64,000 bases of DNA from Druceiella hillmani. Lineage: Eukaryota; Arthropoda; Insecta; Lepidoptera; Hepialidae. Position 1 is the stretch's first letter; every line of letters starts with the position of its first letter. The DNA lies in assembly GCA_039881145.1 (NCBI GenBank), contig JAYKKI010000008.1, positions 28,812,501 to 28,876,500 of the forward strand. The letters run 5' to 3'. Positions 13,546 to 26,152 of the stretch are shown here, piece by piece. Below the pieces are notes generated by a model. It ran no database searches, was not told the DNA's origin, and saw only the letters and a list, made by a program, of their open reading frames with translations. Made by a program: the position numbers and the translations under genes.

Positions 13546-14128
13546 CCAAAATAGTCTCCTTAAAAACCAGTGTTACGTATAGGGTCTGCACTGAACACTA
13601 GTCATCAATAACTTCATTGAATAGCTGCATTAATCAGTAACTTTTTACTTATTATCACATTTTATTGGACAATATTATGTTTGCCATTTAAATTGAAATT
13701 TTATTAATTAATAAAATTTTAATACAATGAGTATGTGAGAAGTTTGATTTATTACTAATAAGTATAAGATGAATTAAAATACAAAACGAAAGTATTTTAT
13801 ATTTTCTCAAATCTATGAATATTAGAAAAACAAGAATGTTTCTTAAAATAATTTTAGCTGCCATTTAACTTTTCCATTTTTATTATGTAATTTTAAATGG
13901 CGGGATTTACTTCTATCATTTTGTTAAACAAATTATTGAATTTATTATATAAATCATCATAGATTTATTGCGTAATATGTCGTACTAAAACAGCTACAAA
14001 TAAAAACATTAATCACCTAATTATAATGAATCTAATTAGCCATTATTATTTTTAAAAAAATCAAAGTTAACACATTATTAATTACTGACAGATCGACGCT
14101 ACGACCTATTTGTAAGATTTTCCAATTT

Positions 14129-14160
14129 TTTTATGGAAACATCCTTATGTTTCCATAAAA
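14129..14160. repeat. Perfect 14-bp hairpin, copy 1 only
   Basis: TTTTATGGAAACAT (14129-14142), loop CCTT, ATGTTTCCATAAAA (14147-14160). Copy 2 at about 29492-29512 has AAGGAAACATGAGAAGAAAC instead, with no matching right arm. Confidence 0.9.
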
Positions 14161-15937
14161 CAAAGAAAAAAAATAATCAACTAACATTTTATGTTTAAAT
14201 AAAAAAAAATCTAATTCCGCCAGAAGATATATAGTATATATAGTCAGTAGTGTGTTTAGAATAGAAATTAGAAGAAATAGCAAGAAATTCTGCAATATGG
14301 ACAATCAATTTTTCATTTCACAACAAAAGTTAAGTCAGTCAAACTTACTTTGACGAAGTCGCTAAAGTGTCTAGATCATAACAAGATAGTTAACATGTGT
14401 CTTAATGTCGGCACGTGTAAACTCATAGTTGCCCATAACAAGATGCTATAAGTAATTTGATAATGTTTAATATTTGATGGTTCTAATGTAACTATTACTT
14501 GATTGGCAGATGATATGTGAATATTGATTAAACAACTCCGAAGAACTTTCTCGATGTTAGTTTTTAAGAGTATGTTAGGTAAAATATATCAAAGATACAA
14601 TTATTTCTTTGTTAATTAAATATTTCATAAGGTCTAAAATGTACATGAAAATTTATAGTTTTAATGTTGAAGGTAAATTATTTTTACAGTATTTTAAATC
14701 AATACGACTATTTAGTTTTAGTAACGATCGTATTTAAAGGACCATGCTTTTTGATCGGGCTTATAAGTTTGCTATGAAATCATTTTTATCAAAACGGTGA
14801 ACCAAAGTAAAACAAAAGTAGATAAATATTTTTTTATTCTTTCTCTTTTGGTGTTCTCTAATTTTTTTAGGAATATGTTTATACATAATCGTTTTGCATT
14901 TTATATATTTTCTTAAACTGTATTAAACTTGATAGTAGAATGATTGACTCCGATAGGTGTAGCTGGCTAAATGTATGGGTAAAATACAATTATTTATAAT
15001 CTTACGTCTTGCAAGCTTACTGGAAAAGTAACAGTAGAGAGAAGATAAAAGTTGAGTATAACAGGACTCTACTAGAACATGAGTTGGCGATTTAAAAAAT
15101 TAAATATTTTAAAAAAAGGAGAGAAGAACGAATTGTGAAATTCATTACAATGGAAAAAATCTATTAATCAAAAGAAAAATGAAAATAAAATAAGTGTGAA
15201 GGTTAAAAATGATTGTATAATTATATAAGAAGATGGACAGTGAATAAATTAAATTTAATTCAGCTCTAAATTTAATTCATTTAGGACATCAGGGTTACCT
15301 AAGTATATATACAAAATAGTTACCAATATGCAACGTATTTTGAAACAAATATTAGCTTGTAGTAAAGATTCAAGTTTAAAGATTGAGATATGCTGAATTT
15401 GAAATTTATTTATTAATTAATTTCAATTTAATGTAAGTTAAATATTTTAACAGATGGAATATTTGAATTTAATATCACTATTGAGTCATTCCACGCCGAA
15501 ACTGGGTCAATAAGCAGGGAAGTACGCTGTCATGACATACTTTTATCAATGGCATATATCTGATAAAACACTCCTGAGTTTTCTCAAGGCCCCATAAAAT
15601 TCATCGCTTAGTTCATGGTTTATTTAGAATAATAATACTACTCAGTCAATATATGTAGATAAGTGAAAACATTTTTATTTTTTGTAAAATTTTTCTGTTT
15701 ATTTTTCTGTTTATAATAAAAATATTTACGTACAGGAATAATTTTTGAACATCATTATTATACATATATAAGTATATCGTAATTTGTTGGTATTTTCTAT
15801 CCTATAACGCAAATACTCAAGGGGATGGGAGGGTCTCAATGTTATCATTTCAAATTTCGAAGTGATTATCAAAGGTAAATGACTAGTTTGCAATAAAAAG
15901 AAGTTCAATGGACTTTCACAAAGTCAGAAAACAGACT

Positions 15938-15990
15938 AAAGGCCACATGCGTTCCGAATATGTGGTTGTTCTACCGAAGTTAATAATGTT
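15938..15990. other. 53-bp near-identical block between duplicates
   Basis: Identical to 32146-32198 except one base (ACCGAAG against ACCAAAG). Flanking sequence differs much more. On the plus strand it can be read as GHMRSEYVVVLPKL in both copies, which I do not recognise. Confidence 0.5.
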
Positions 15991-16730
15991 ATGTTGTTTT
16001 TGTATGTGTTTGTATTAATTGCTTTGTTAATACTATTTTAAAAATAAACTGATAGAAGTAATTGTGTATGACATTATGTATGATTAATTAATTATGTATG
16101 ATTAATTTAAATATGACAGGAGCAATCTAATCTGAATGATTTTGATTATATTTTAAGATTTATCAGGATTAAAAATACGGGCATTTTTATTGGAATATGG
16201 TGTATTTTGTAATAAATAAGGACGAATATATTTCATTCACTTACAATGTCTTCCAGCGCTTTAAATCGACCCGACCTATTTTAACTTCATGAAAACAAAG
16301 TTACGAGTATATTTAATAATTAGTTCTCTTCATTCAATTCATCGATATTTAAAATTATAACAATCTAAGCTGTAGAACGTTCTAAATTGCTGTTTGGTTT
16401 TCTATGGTGGCATGTTGGATGAAACTAACATGTTACATATTTTTTTATTTTTCAAATTCTATTTATAAATATTTACCTAGGTATTAAAAATACGTGTAAC
16501 AAAGTGAACAACATCTTGTAGTTACTTACAAAGTATTTTCCATTAGGTTAAATGTCACGGTAAGTACATTTCACTTACGTTTTTTGTTCACTCACTAAAA
16601 ATTCACTAGACAAATTTAAAAATTAACTTAGTTTCCACAGCCATTATACATTACGAACAAGTAGTTAACCATTCCACACGACGTCTTTCACTGAACTAAA
16701 ATACAGTCGAATGACGTAATCTAATGAATT

Positions 16731-16950
16731 CAATGTTATTCTAGAACGTTGTCAGCGAAATTCATATTTGAATTGTGTATGAAGTAGTGCGAACGCTTTT
16801 GGCGGTGTGCGATTTAAACGACGGAACGGGATATCAGCGAGTGCTGCGCGTCTAGAGCGGATGGCTTCGTTTACCATTGCCCTGGCTGTGTGACCCCCGT
16901 AACCGCAAATTCTCAATCTGCAATAGTTACAAGGCTAGTTTCACGAATGA
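16731..16950. promoter_or_regulatory. Conserved GC-rich island, copy 1 (possible promoter/first exon)
   Basis: Aligns to 33001-33220 with about 13 differences in 220 bases by eye, better than much of the duplication. It carries GC-rich words such as GCGCGTCTAGAGCGGATGGC and a palindrome-like TTCTAGAACGTTGTC. No long open frame crosses it. A retained promoter, enhancer or first exon would explain both the composition and the identity, but so could chance. The function call is inference only. Confidence 0.3.
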
Positions 16951-17452
16951 AATACCCTTCTATAATTAGATTAACGCTATTTTACAAATATTATAGAATT
17001 AAGTCACAAAATTGTAAGTAAATCTGTCAATATTTTGTATTATGTCTGTGTATTACCGACATTTTATTTCATAATTCATACACATATTAAGAATTTAATG
17101 ATGTACAAAAAAGATCTACAAGATATTTAGGTTTAAATTTTGCGTAAACGATCTTCATACAAAATTTAAAAGTTATTATATGACCTTGCAGATTATGTTA
17201 TCGTTAATAAATACTATAGAAAAATTATAGGGTAAACGATGCCAAAGAGTACAATGTTACTAGGCGAATGTTAATATATTTCTTGAAAATAAAAGCATTA
17301 CGGGTAATAGTCCTATATATAGAATATTTTGTTCCATAAATATTGCTCCATGAGACAGGTGTTCAACAATTTTACATGCGAGATTCCCTCTTAAATTTTT
17401 AAACATCAAACTTGTTTAAGCGATACAAATACACACACCCATATACATATGC

Positions 17453-17456
<4 letters not shown>

Positions 17457-17500
<44 letters not shown>
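17457..17500. repeat. (TA)n microsatellite
   Basis: Its paralogous position in copy 2 is the much longer array at 33671-33801. Confidence 0.97.
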
Positions 17501-17501
<1 letters not shown>

Positions 17502-17830
17502 AACAATATGTGCATATTAATCATAATTAAGGCAAAGTTATTTAACTACATGGGGTTCAACAACCACTTGCTTTCTACAACAAATAATTCGGAATTCCAA
17601 CTTTAGACATTTTCACATACCTTATACTCAACGTAATTACTTTAACACTTCTAGCTTAGTATGTCATTCTAATCTTCTAAAAGCTTTTGTTCACTTTATA
17701 TTTTGATCAAAGTTTAATGAAGTCATCAATCGTTTCTAGAAATACAAATATATTTTAAGTATATATAATAGGATTAATGAGATAAAAATACTAGAATATA
17801 ACCCTAAACTTCTTCGTAATATATATTAAC

Positions 17831-18610
17831 GAAGAAAATTAAGCTAATATCATATGGATATGTTTCATGGACTAGAATGAGACTGAATAGATAGATAGAC
17901 GAGAATATGTTACCGAATTACGTCGTAACAAATGTCAACGAAAAAAATGAACTAAGGTCACATGAATAAATTTTATGAATTAAAATGGGATTAAATAGAT
18001 AGAGAGAGGAGAATATTTCTTTCGATTGATTGCTTAATATCAAATGTTAACGAAAAAAAATAAACTGACATCACACGAATATATTTTATGATCTAGAATA
18101 TGACTATACAGATAGACAGAACAGGAGCTTTATAACATATGTTGAAGAAGAAAAATAAACTGATGGCATATGAGTGCAGTATATGAATTCGAAAAGAATT
18201 AAACTGATAGACTGAGGAGAATATGTCGCCAGAATGTTTCGTAACACATGTTAATGGAGAAAAATAAGCTAATGTCACACGCAAATATTTTATGATTGGG
18301 ATTGAACAGATAAACAGAAAATAATATTTTATTCGATTGACTGCTTCATATCATATGTTAAAGACGAAAAATAAACTGACGTCATACGAATATATTTTAT
18401 CAACTAGAATGGAGCTAATCAGATGAATAGGTGAGGATATACCATCAGATTGCTTTATAATAAACGTTGATGAAGAAAAATAAGATCGCATAAATATATT
18501 TTATGAATTAGAATGGGATTAAACAGATAGAAAAAGGAGAATATTTAATTAGATTGACCGTTTCATAAGAGATGTTAATGAAGAAAAATAAACTAACGCC
18601 ACACAATAAG
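17831..18610 (+). repeat. ~107-bp minisatellite, about 7 units
   Basis: Units start at GAAGAAAA(A)TAA.CT near 17831, 17940, 18051, 18146, 18256, 18363, 18472 and 18580. Each is about 95-111 bases and contains ATATTTTATGAACTAGAATG, a GATAGATAGA tract, GAGAATAT and a TAACA.ATGTTAA end. Copy 2 at 34067-34305 has only about two units. The units are diverged from each other by many substitutions, so the array predates the duplication or evolves quickly. No coding role is seen. Confidence 0.9.
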
Positions 18611-19654
18611 TTAGCCGTACATCTCATTATTTATGGTCTTGTAATACATAAAATCTACAACCAGGTTTCAAGCCTTTTATTTTAGCTTCTAATAACGTTG
18701 GTAATATGGGTATAAATAAATATCTCATGGGACATCATTTGATGTAACTATCACCGTTTCCAACCGAAACGGATTTAAGTTAAAAATAAAAGTTTAATCC
18801 GATTCCGTATAAATATGCGATCTGTAGTTACGTGGTATGCTTGTATTTGTGATTTTGGAATTATATTTATTACAACACATTGACTGGTTTTCTTTTAACA
18901 ATTGTCGAGCGATTTTCGAATTGTGTTAAATTCCAATGTAAATGTGTTGATTACAATAACTTTGCTTTATTATTGTGATCAATGTTCTAACTAATTTTAA
19001 ATCAACATTATATTGAAAATAAAATATTTCAGTTCTGCCTCAGGATTCGCGTGGAAAACGCAGAGTATTCCGGTGTAATTAAGAAATAATGTTCTTATGA
19101 AAACATTGGAAACAATTAAGTAGTTTGACGTATATATACTTACACATACATACTAATGTTCACGCTCGTAAGGGTGGTGTTTTTTGACTATCAAAACAAA
19201 TACTGGAATAAAATTCATGGGAATCGTTTGAGTATATGAGGCGTGAAAGGGAGATAAACAAATAAATAAACCAAATTATAAAATATTTTTCGTAACATTG
19301 ATTACCGTGAAATTTAATAGTATAAGTTGTTCAAACTCATGAAACTATTTATTTGGATCAATGTTTAACAAACACTGATCTACGTTTTGTTTTTTGTTGT
19401 TTATCTAAAGATGTTTTAAAACAAGGATGTTATCTCAGTTTATCTTTTTATATTGCATTATCACGTTATCGTGGCGGCGGGACTTCTCATTTCTTATAAT
19501 TACTAGTAGATAGTAACGGTTCCGGTACATCTACATGTTCTCATCTTTTGGGTCAGTATATTTATATTGACTTTGCAAGCGCGAATCTCTGGTATACTTC
19601 AATCATATCAAGGACGTATTCATAGAGATATTCATTTTATTTCAGAATTTAACT

Positions 19655-22162
19655 TTGTAAGTATCTCAACATGCGTGAAATTTCACATTTTCTTCTACCC
19701 AATTGACACAAGGAATGAGATTGATTTTCGGATAGTTTACTACCTATTTCAATAACTTATTACCTTTGTCCTAGGTTTCTGGACTTCTTCATAATATTTT
19801 TATTGAGGTATTTGTGTGCTTTTGAAATACTGAACATAATTAAACTTAGCGCAACAAAAATATTTAAAGCAAATTAACGAAATAAATTTTTTACTTTTTA
19901 GCAAAATAACGTTTTTACTCTAAAATTAGTCTTCAAACAACTCCATCCTTTGGATTTGTATAATCCTGATATTACTAAAAATATCATATTTCGGCAGTCA
20001 ACACGCGAAATAACAATAAATGAACCATAATTTAGGTAATAAAAATAACTTATTAAACATTACTTTAGTGAAAATGTGATAAATCGAACAATTTTAATAT
20101 AACACCCAGTTTAACTCTCTCGAATAGTGAAATTATATCGTGCCGTTATTTAAGGAAAACATTTCAAAAAAATATTTAATGTCTATAAAACGATAAGCGG
20201 CATTAAACATATAATGAGGCATTAAAGAAAATACTGAAAATGTCATCTGTCTATCAACATGATTAAATATTTTAACTTTATTGAAGTTGCAATCAAATTT
20301 AGCAAGTAATTAAATTGTAGCCTTGAAATAAATGGGTGTCTGGCTTTAAATTGTCGTATAGACTACTGGCGGTGGAGACTATTTTTCATATTTTCAAAGT
20401 GCATTCCGAAATAAATCTCCAGATTTAACTGCACACTATAAACTGTAATCTTGCATCTTGCTTACTTAGCTAAGTGCAGGCATAAAAAAATGGCAACGTA
20501 CGCCATGAGTGAAATGAGTTCTGAAATGAATCTCACCTTGTTTTATTGGTATTTTAATTACGTAATTTCTAAACTTATCTGTAAACAAGCTGTAGGGAAA
20601 AAAAATATTTTCACCACTTTTAATCTAATATTGCTTCATTTTATTGGTTTCCCGTCTTAACGTACAATATAAAAAAATTAATAAGTCGTTTATACTCTTT
20701 AAAATTTTCGATATATATCATTATTAAAATAAGAAATGATTTCCTGTATTACTGAAAGGTATAAAAAAAGTAGGATCACCTAAAAGACGGTAGACACTTA
20801 AGCAAAAATTGAAAATTGTAAAAAAATACTTATCGCCATTATTAATAAAATCAAACGATACTATATACCCTACTACTATACCTATAAATAAGTCATAATT
20901 TTTTCATTTATCCAATTTAGTGAAGGACCAATAGTAAAATAAGCTCCTATCCACTGAAAAATGGATTGTTGTTTTCAAAAACATATTATTTAATTACACG
21001 ACATCACACACTTAGGAACTGCAGATATTTTCCACGACAAGTGTTAGGAGTAAGCATTCATAATTACACATCAACTTGCTTGTAACCAAATTTTGATTAC
21101 GCCACGAATTACTAAACATGTAATGAATAAATTTTACCTTTGCTATAAATATCACTAAACCTTTGTTATAAACTCATAACAAATAAATAATTATTCTAAT
21201 AACAAGAAAAATTCTAGCAATATATGTTAATTATAATGACAGGAGTTGAAAGTTTAGTTAACTATTAACAGTTTCCCTTTCCTTTCTATTTCCCGCAAGT
21301 TTAGTTCAACTATTTTATTTTAGGTCCCCAGAGAGCCGTGTTGAATATACCTAGTTAATAAAGACAGTAAAATTAATTGTGGTAAAAATTACTTGAAAAT
21401 ATATGCAGTATATTTATAGATAGAGTTTTTTTATTCTAAATAAGTCAATTTGTTATTTTACCGAATTTTAAAAAGTTGTAATATTACTTATTTTCTTACA
21501 TAAATTATTACATGTTACGGGTTGTTGTCTGTTTGCAAAATATTTCATATAAGTCTGATTTAGTGGCTATTTGAACAATCATTTTCAAAATAAAATGTCT
21601 TGCAGTGTATGAAAATGGATAATTAATCGAAGTATTAATAAATTTTAAACAAAACAGTTCTCACGCATAAGCTGGGTTTGATCTCGCCTACATATTCACA
21701 TACGCCTTTTAGCCTTATTATTTTGTGTAATTTATTGTCTGAAGTTTGGCCTAAAAATATTTGGTTTCATTAATGGAACACTCCCAATAAATACTTGATC
21801 AAACTTGAACGTACTTGAAGTACTTGTGTATTTACAATGTCATGCGTTTATTCAGAAGACAAATCAAAATTACATCAGTATTTTTATTTCACCTCTTTGC
21901 AATATGAGATCGTATTTAAATGAAAAATAAACTTTGTCAAACTATCTCCAAATATGACTAACTAAGTATTTGTATGCTCATTTCATATTATATAAAGCAA
22001 ATAGCAGTTCCATTTTTTAAATAAAAGTGTTTTAACAATATTGCAACTGCACAGTTTCAACATTGTTAAAACATTGGGCATAATTTTCATAATTTTCTAT
22101 TCTATTGTCACTAAAATCTAAGGTCATAGTTTATATGATTGCAACTATATTCAGAAAGCAGC
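19655..22162 (-). repeat. Palindrome arm A (inverted)
   Basis: Reverse complement of 22951-24906, joined at TTGTAAGTATCTCAAC (outer end) and ATATTCAGAAAGCAGC (inner end). It also matches 36148-39000 in reverse. Arm A contains a stretch (about 20172-20765) that is missing from arm B but present in the copy at 36148. No coding sequence is seen in it. Confidence 0.92.
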
Positions 22163-22950
22163 TAATTACCACCGTTAAATAAAAAGTGTATTTTTATACT
22201 TTTATTAGTGTATATTTCTGCGTTTACTTTTAATCATTATATTAAAATACGATAATATTTTCTCTTTTGAATATTCTTTGCTTGTACTATCTTTCTGTAC
22301 AATATAATACCAAAAAAAAATTAAATATTTATATATACACATTAAATACTTTTCAACATTTTGTAAATGAAAAAACCGAACATAAAAAATCTATTATTAT
22401 AATTGCTATTATTTTTACGTGTATAACTTTAAATAAAATAAAAATATCCATTTGAAGTAATGAAAGAAATCTGGAGTACCGAATACAAATAATTTTTTGT
22501 ACTGTTCTTGTACTGAATTAAATTTTAATCTATCGCGGCTGTATGTAAAGGAACTTTCCTTAAGAATAAGGAAAATGCTTATATGTTTGTTTATTTATTG
22601 GGTACTCCCCGTGGCGAGAGTATAATACTGGGAAATATGTTTTCTTATTTATTTGGCTTCCCGGAAAATATAAGATATTTATCTCTGGCCAGTTCTGGAA
22701 AAGCAATTTCAATTCAATGAATATTCGTTATTCATTGAATTGAATATCACATTATATCATATTACATCGTATATCACGTTATTACGCCTAAAATCGCTAT
22801 AAAGGCGACGGTATTCTCAGATGTAAAGGAAATTATATTTCATAGAGCAATGCTGCATTATGACATAAACGAGTAGTACTGCGACGAAAATTATTATAAT
22901 AATGTTATATTTAAATTGATTTAAAAGTGTCTTCGATCCACCGCTCTGCT
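22163..22950 (+). repeat. Palindrome loop, forward orientation
   Basis: A 788-bp single-copy loop between the arms. It matches 35430-36140 in reverse complement along its whole length (CTTGTACTATCTTTCTGTAC, TACTCCCCGTGGCGAGAG, CTTCGATCCACCGCTCT). No gene is recognised in it. Confidence 0.88.
22709..22743. repeat. Perfect 15-bp hairpin in the loop
   Basis: TCAATTCAATGAATA (22709-22723), loop TTCGT, TATTCATTGAATTGA (22729-22743). The paralogous loop near 35580 has the left arm but continues into unrelated sequence, so the right arm is a gain here or a loss there. Confidence 0.9.
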
Positions 22951-24188
22951 GAATATAGTTGCAATCACATAAACTATGACGTTAGACTTTAGTGACAATA
23001 GAATAGAAAACTATGCCCAATGTTTTAACGACGTTGAAACTGTGCAGTTTCAATATTGTTAAAATATTTTTATTTAAATAATGAGTAATTAAAAAATAGA
23101 ACTGCTATTTGCTTTATATAACATGAAATGAGCATATAAAAACTCATTTAGCCATATTTGGAGATAGTTTGACAGTTTCTTTTTCATTTAAATACAATCT
23201 TATATTACAAAGAGGTGAAATAAAAACACTTATATAATTTTGATGTCTTCTAAATAACCGCGTGACATTGTAAAGCCACAATTACTTATATCGTTCAAGT
23301 TTTATCAAGTACTTATCGGGAGTGTTTCATTAATGAAAACAATTATTTTTAGGCCTAACTTCATAGAATAAATTACACAAAATAATGAGGCTAAAAGGCT
23401 TATGTGAAAATATAGGCGAGATCAAACCCAATTTGTGCGTAGGAACTGTTTTGTCTAAAATTTATTAATCCCTGCGATTGATTATCTATTTTCATAAACT
23501 GTAACACATTTTATTTTGAAAATGATTGTTCAAATAGCAACTAAATCAGACTTTCAATAAATATTTTGCAAATAGACAACAACCCGTAACACGCAATAAT
23601 TTAAGTATGAAAATAAGTAATATTACACCTTTTTAAATCCTTTATTAACTAGGTATATTCAACACTGCTCTCTGGGGACCTAAAATAAAATAGTTGACCC
23701 AAACTTGCGGCGAATAGAACTGAAAGGAAACTATTAATAGTTAACTAAATTTTCAACTCCCGTCATTATAATTAACATATATTGCTAGAATTTCTTGTGA
23801 ATATGGGGATATTTATGGGGACTTAGGAGTTATTTGACCATAAAATGGTACGTATTTCATTCGTGTTTATAACAAAGGTTTAGTGATATTAATAGCAAAT
23901 TTAAAATTTATTCACGACATGTTTAGTAATTTGTGGCGTAATCAAAATTTGGTTACAAGCAAGTTCATGTGTAATTATGAAGGCTTACTCTAACACTTGC
24001 CATGACAAATATCTGTAGTTCCTAACTGTGTGATGTCGTGTTTGTATGTTTTTGAAAACAATAATAAATTTTTCAGTGGATAGGAGCTTATTTTATTATT
24101 AATACTTCATTAAATTGGATAAATGAAAAATTATGACGTATTTTTAGAAGGGAAGTAGTTTCACGATCAGGAATAAATTTTATTATTG

Positions 24189-24235
<47 letters not shown>

Positions 24236-24906
24236 CCATCAAGGCACTGGGTTGTTGAGATAAACAGAGATAGAGTATATACTATCATTTGATTTTATTA
24301 ATAATAGAAATAAGCATTTTTTACAATTTTTAATTTCTGCTTAAGTGTTTACCGTCTTTTGGGTGATCCTACTTTTTTTGAAAATTTGTCTTTAATTAAC
24401 AGCACGATATAATTTCACTATGCGAGAGAGAGAGTTAAACTGGTAGTTATATTAAAACTGTTTGATTTATCACATTTTCATTGAAGTAATGTTTAATAAG
24501 TTATTTTTATTATATAAATTATGGTTTATTTATAGTTATTTCGTATGTTGACTGCCGAAATATGATATTTTTGAATAATATCAGGATTATATAGATCCAA
24601 AGGATGGAGTTGTTTTATGATGGACTAATTTTAGAGTAAAAACGAATAAACTCGTATTTCGTTAATTTGCTTTAAATATTTTTATTGCGTTAATTGAATT
24701 ATGTACAGTATTTAAAAAAGCACACAAATACCTCTACAAAATTATGAAGAAGATATTATGAAGCCCAGAAACCGAGGACAAAGATAATAATTATCATATT
24801 AAGTTACTGAAATAGGTGGTAAACTATTCGAAAGTCACCCAATCACATTCTTTGTGTCAATTGGGTAAAAGAAAATATGAAAATTCATTCACGTTGAGAT
24901 ACTTAT
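22951..24906 (+). repeat. Palindrome arm B
   Basis: Inverted match to 19655-22162 and direct match to 36148-39000. Relative to both it lacks about 590 bases, with the break in a T-run near 24373-24380. It also has a (TA)n run at 24190-24231 that neither of the others has. Confidence 0.92.
24190..24231. repeat. (TA)n microsatellite
   Basis: Pure TA run, absent from the paralogous positions near 20840 and 37375. Confidence 0.97.
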
Positions 24907-24981
24907 AAAGATCGCGTGAATATTTGGAATATACTCCAAAATTAGACTTCACTTCTAAAAGGTATCATCATGAACATTTTG

Positions 24982-25200
24982 TCAAGTTGACTCCTAACAA
25001 GCGCATTAAACTTAGAACGAATGTTTGTTAAAGTAGTCTCCTAACAAATGCTTTGAACGAAGTATGAATGTTTGCTTAAGTTGGCTTTAAACAAGAACGT
25101 TGAACATAAAACGAATGTTTGTTCAAGTTGTCTCGTAACGAGAACGTTGAATATAATAAGAACGTGGGTTCATACTGACTTCTAATAATAATATTGAAAA
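24982..25200 (+). repeat. 47-bp minisatellite, ~4.5 units (copy 1)
   Basis: Units of 47 bases start TCAAGTTGACTCCTAACAAG and end ACGAATGTTTGT, diverged by about 20-25%. The same array with the same unit number is at 39086-39305, so it predates the duplication. Confidence 0.85.
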
Positions 25201-25475
25201 ATATCTTCATACAATCATTATTGGTAAATTTTCCAGAATTTATACTCCTAAACCTGAGAACATTTATGAACTTTAGGAAATATTTTTAACCAAAGCTTGA
25301 CTATGTTTTAAAAAATTGCCATTTAATAATATGTAATCGTAATTTAATCACAAAAAAGGATTGCGGAAACAGGTAACAAAACTACTATTTCTATTCTAAC
25401 TACCGGTGTAACATTTTTAAGTAAGAGTAGTAATTCTACGATGTAACATAATAACACTTCTTATAGTACGAGTGG

Positions 25476-25769
25476 AATTCGTACTACGACGGCGCTACTT
25501 AGGCACGATATATAGTGGTAATGTATAGTGGTAATGTTATAAAAATATTTCTGAGTAATAGTATTTCCTTTAAACTATTCTATCTATTAGAGTATTATTC
25601 ATATGACAATATTGTTATTCAACGTGTAAACATACAACCTTCCTCTAAATATCCGTTAAATATATATCTTCCATAGGTGTATAAACGTAGCGGATTTCAA
25701 AACAAAGAGAATTAGAGTCATTATTACGGTTTTCCAAGAAATTTTAGATACATTTCTAATGAAGCTGTT
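25476..25769. other. Start of unique spacer between duplicates
   Basis: Homology with copy 2 fades after the single 64-bp-type unit at 25400-25475. Nothing else is recognised. Confidence 0.4.
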
Positions 25770-25870
25770 TTTAGGGTTCCATATCTCAAAAGGAAAAACT
25801 CAGCCCTTACACGACCAGTCACGTATTTGCGTGTACGTCTATTCGTCTGTCACAGCCGTTTCTTTTTAAG
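25770..25870 (+). repeat. Terminal fragment of the GGAACCCT dispersed repeat
   Basis: TAGGGTTCCATATCTCAAAA then GGAAAAACTCAGCCCTTAC and GTCTGTCACAGCC match the expected start of the family. This is the best-preserved terminus of it in the window. Confidence 0.6.
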
Positions 25871-26050
25871 TTAAGGAGAGTTCTGTAAGTTAATAACTGG
25901 ATAGGATGGACTAAAACACTGCTAAAAATTAAATCACTGTTAACTAATCTGTTAAATAAATTATGAACATAATTATGATTAAGTTCATGTACCGAATTTT
26001 TCTACCATGGCTCAGAATACAAATTTCACAAATATTGTTTGTAGTAGTTG

Positions 26051-26152
<102 letters not shown>

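Larger units (their letters stand above)
11676..25475 (+). repeat. Segmental duplication, copy 1 (~13.8 kb)
   Basis: The segment aligns colinearly with 27281-40190 from CCTATACCTTGTGACGTGG-like sequence to the 64-bp repeat region. Matches run throughout: 11682/27286, 12334/27887, 14090/29450, 15938/32146, 16731/33001, 19480/35145 and 24982/39086. The offset is about 15.6 kb over the first 8 kb and drops to about 14.1 kb after one palindrome arm is missing from copy 2. Identity by eye varies from about 85 to 95%, with many indels. Copy 1 uniquely contains the full palindrome (19655-24906), a longer 107-bp array and a (TA)n run at 24190. Confidence 0.93.

Noticed and set aside
17831..18610. 107-bp array considered as CRISPR or satellite-encoded gene
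   Set aside because: No spacers and no open frame across units; simple minisatellite.
24982..25200. 47-bp repeats considered as a CRISPR array
   Set aside because: The units are contiguous and diverged with no unique spacers, and the genome is eukaryotic.
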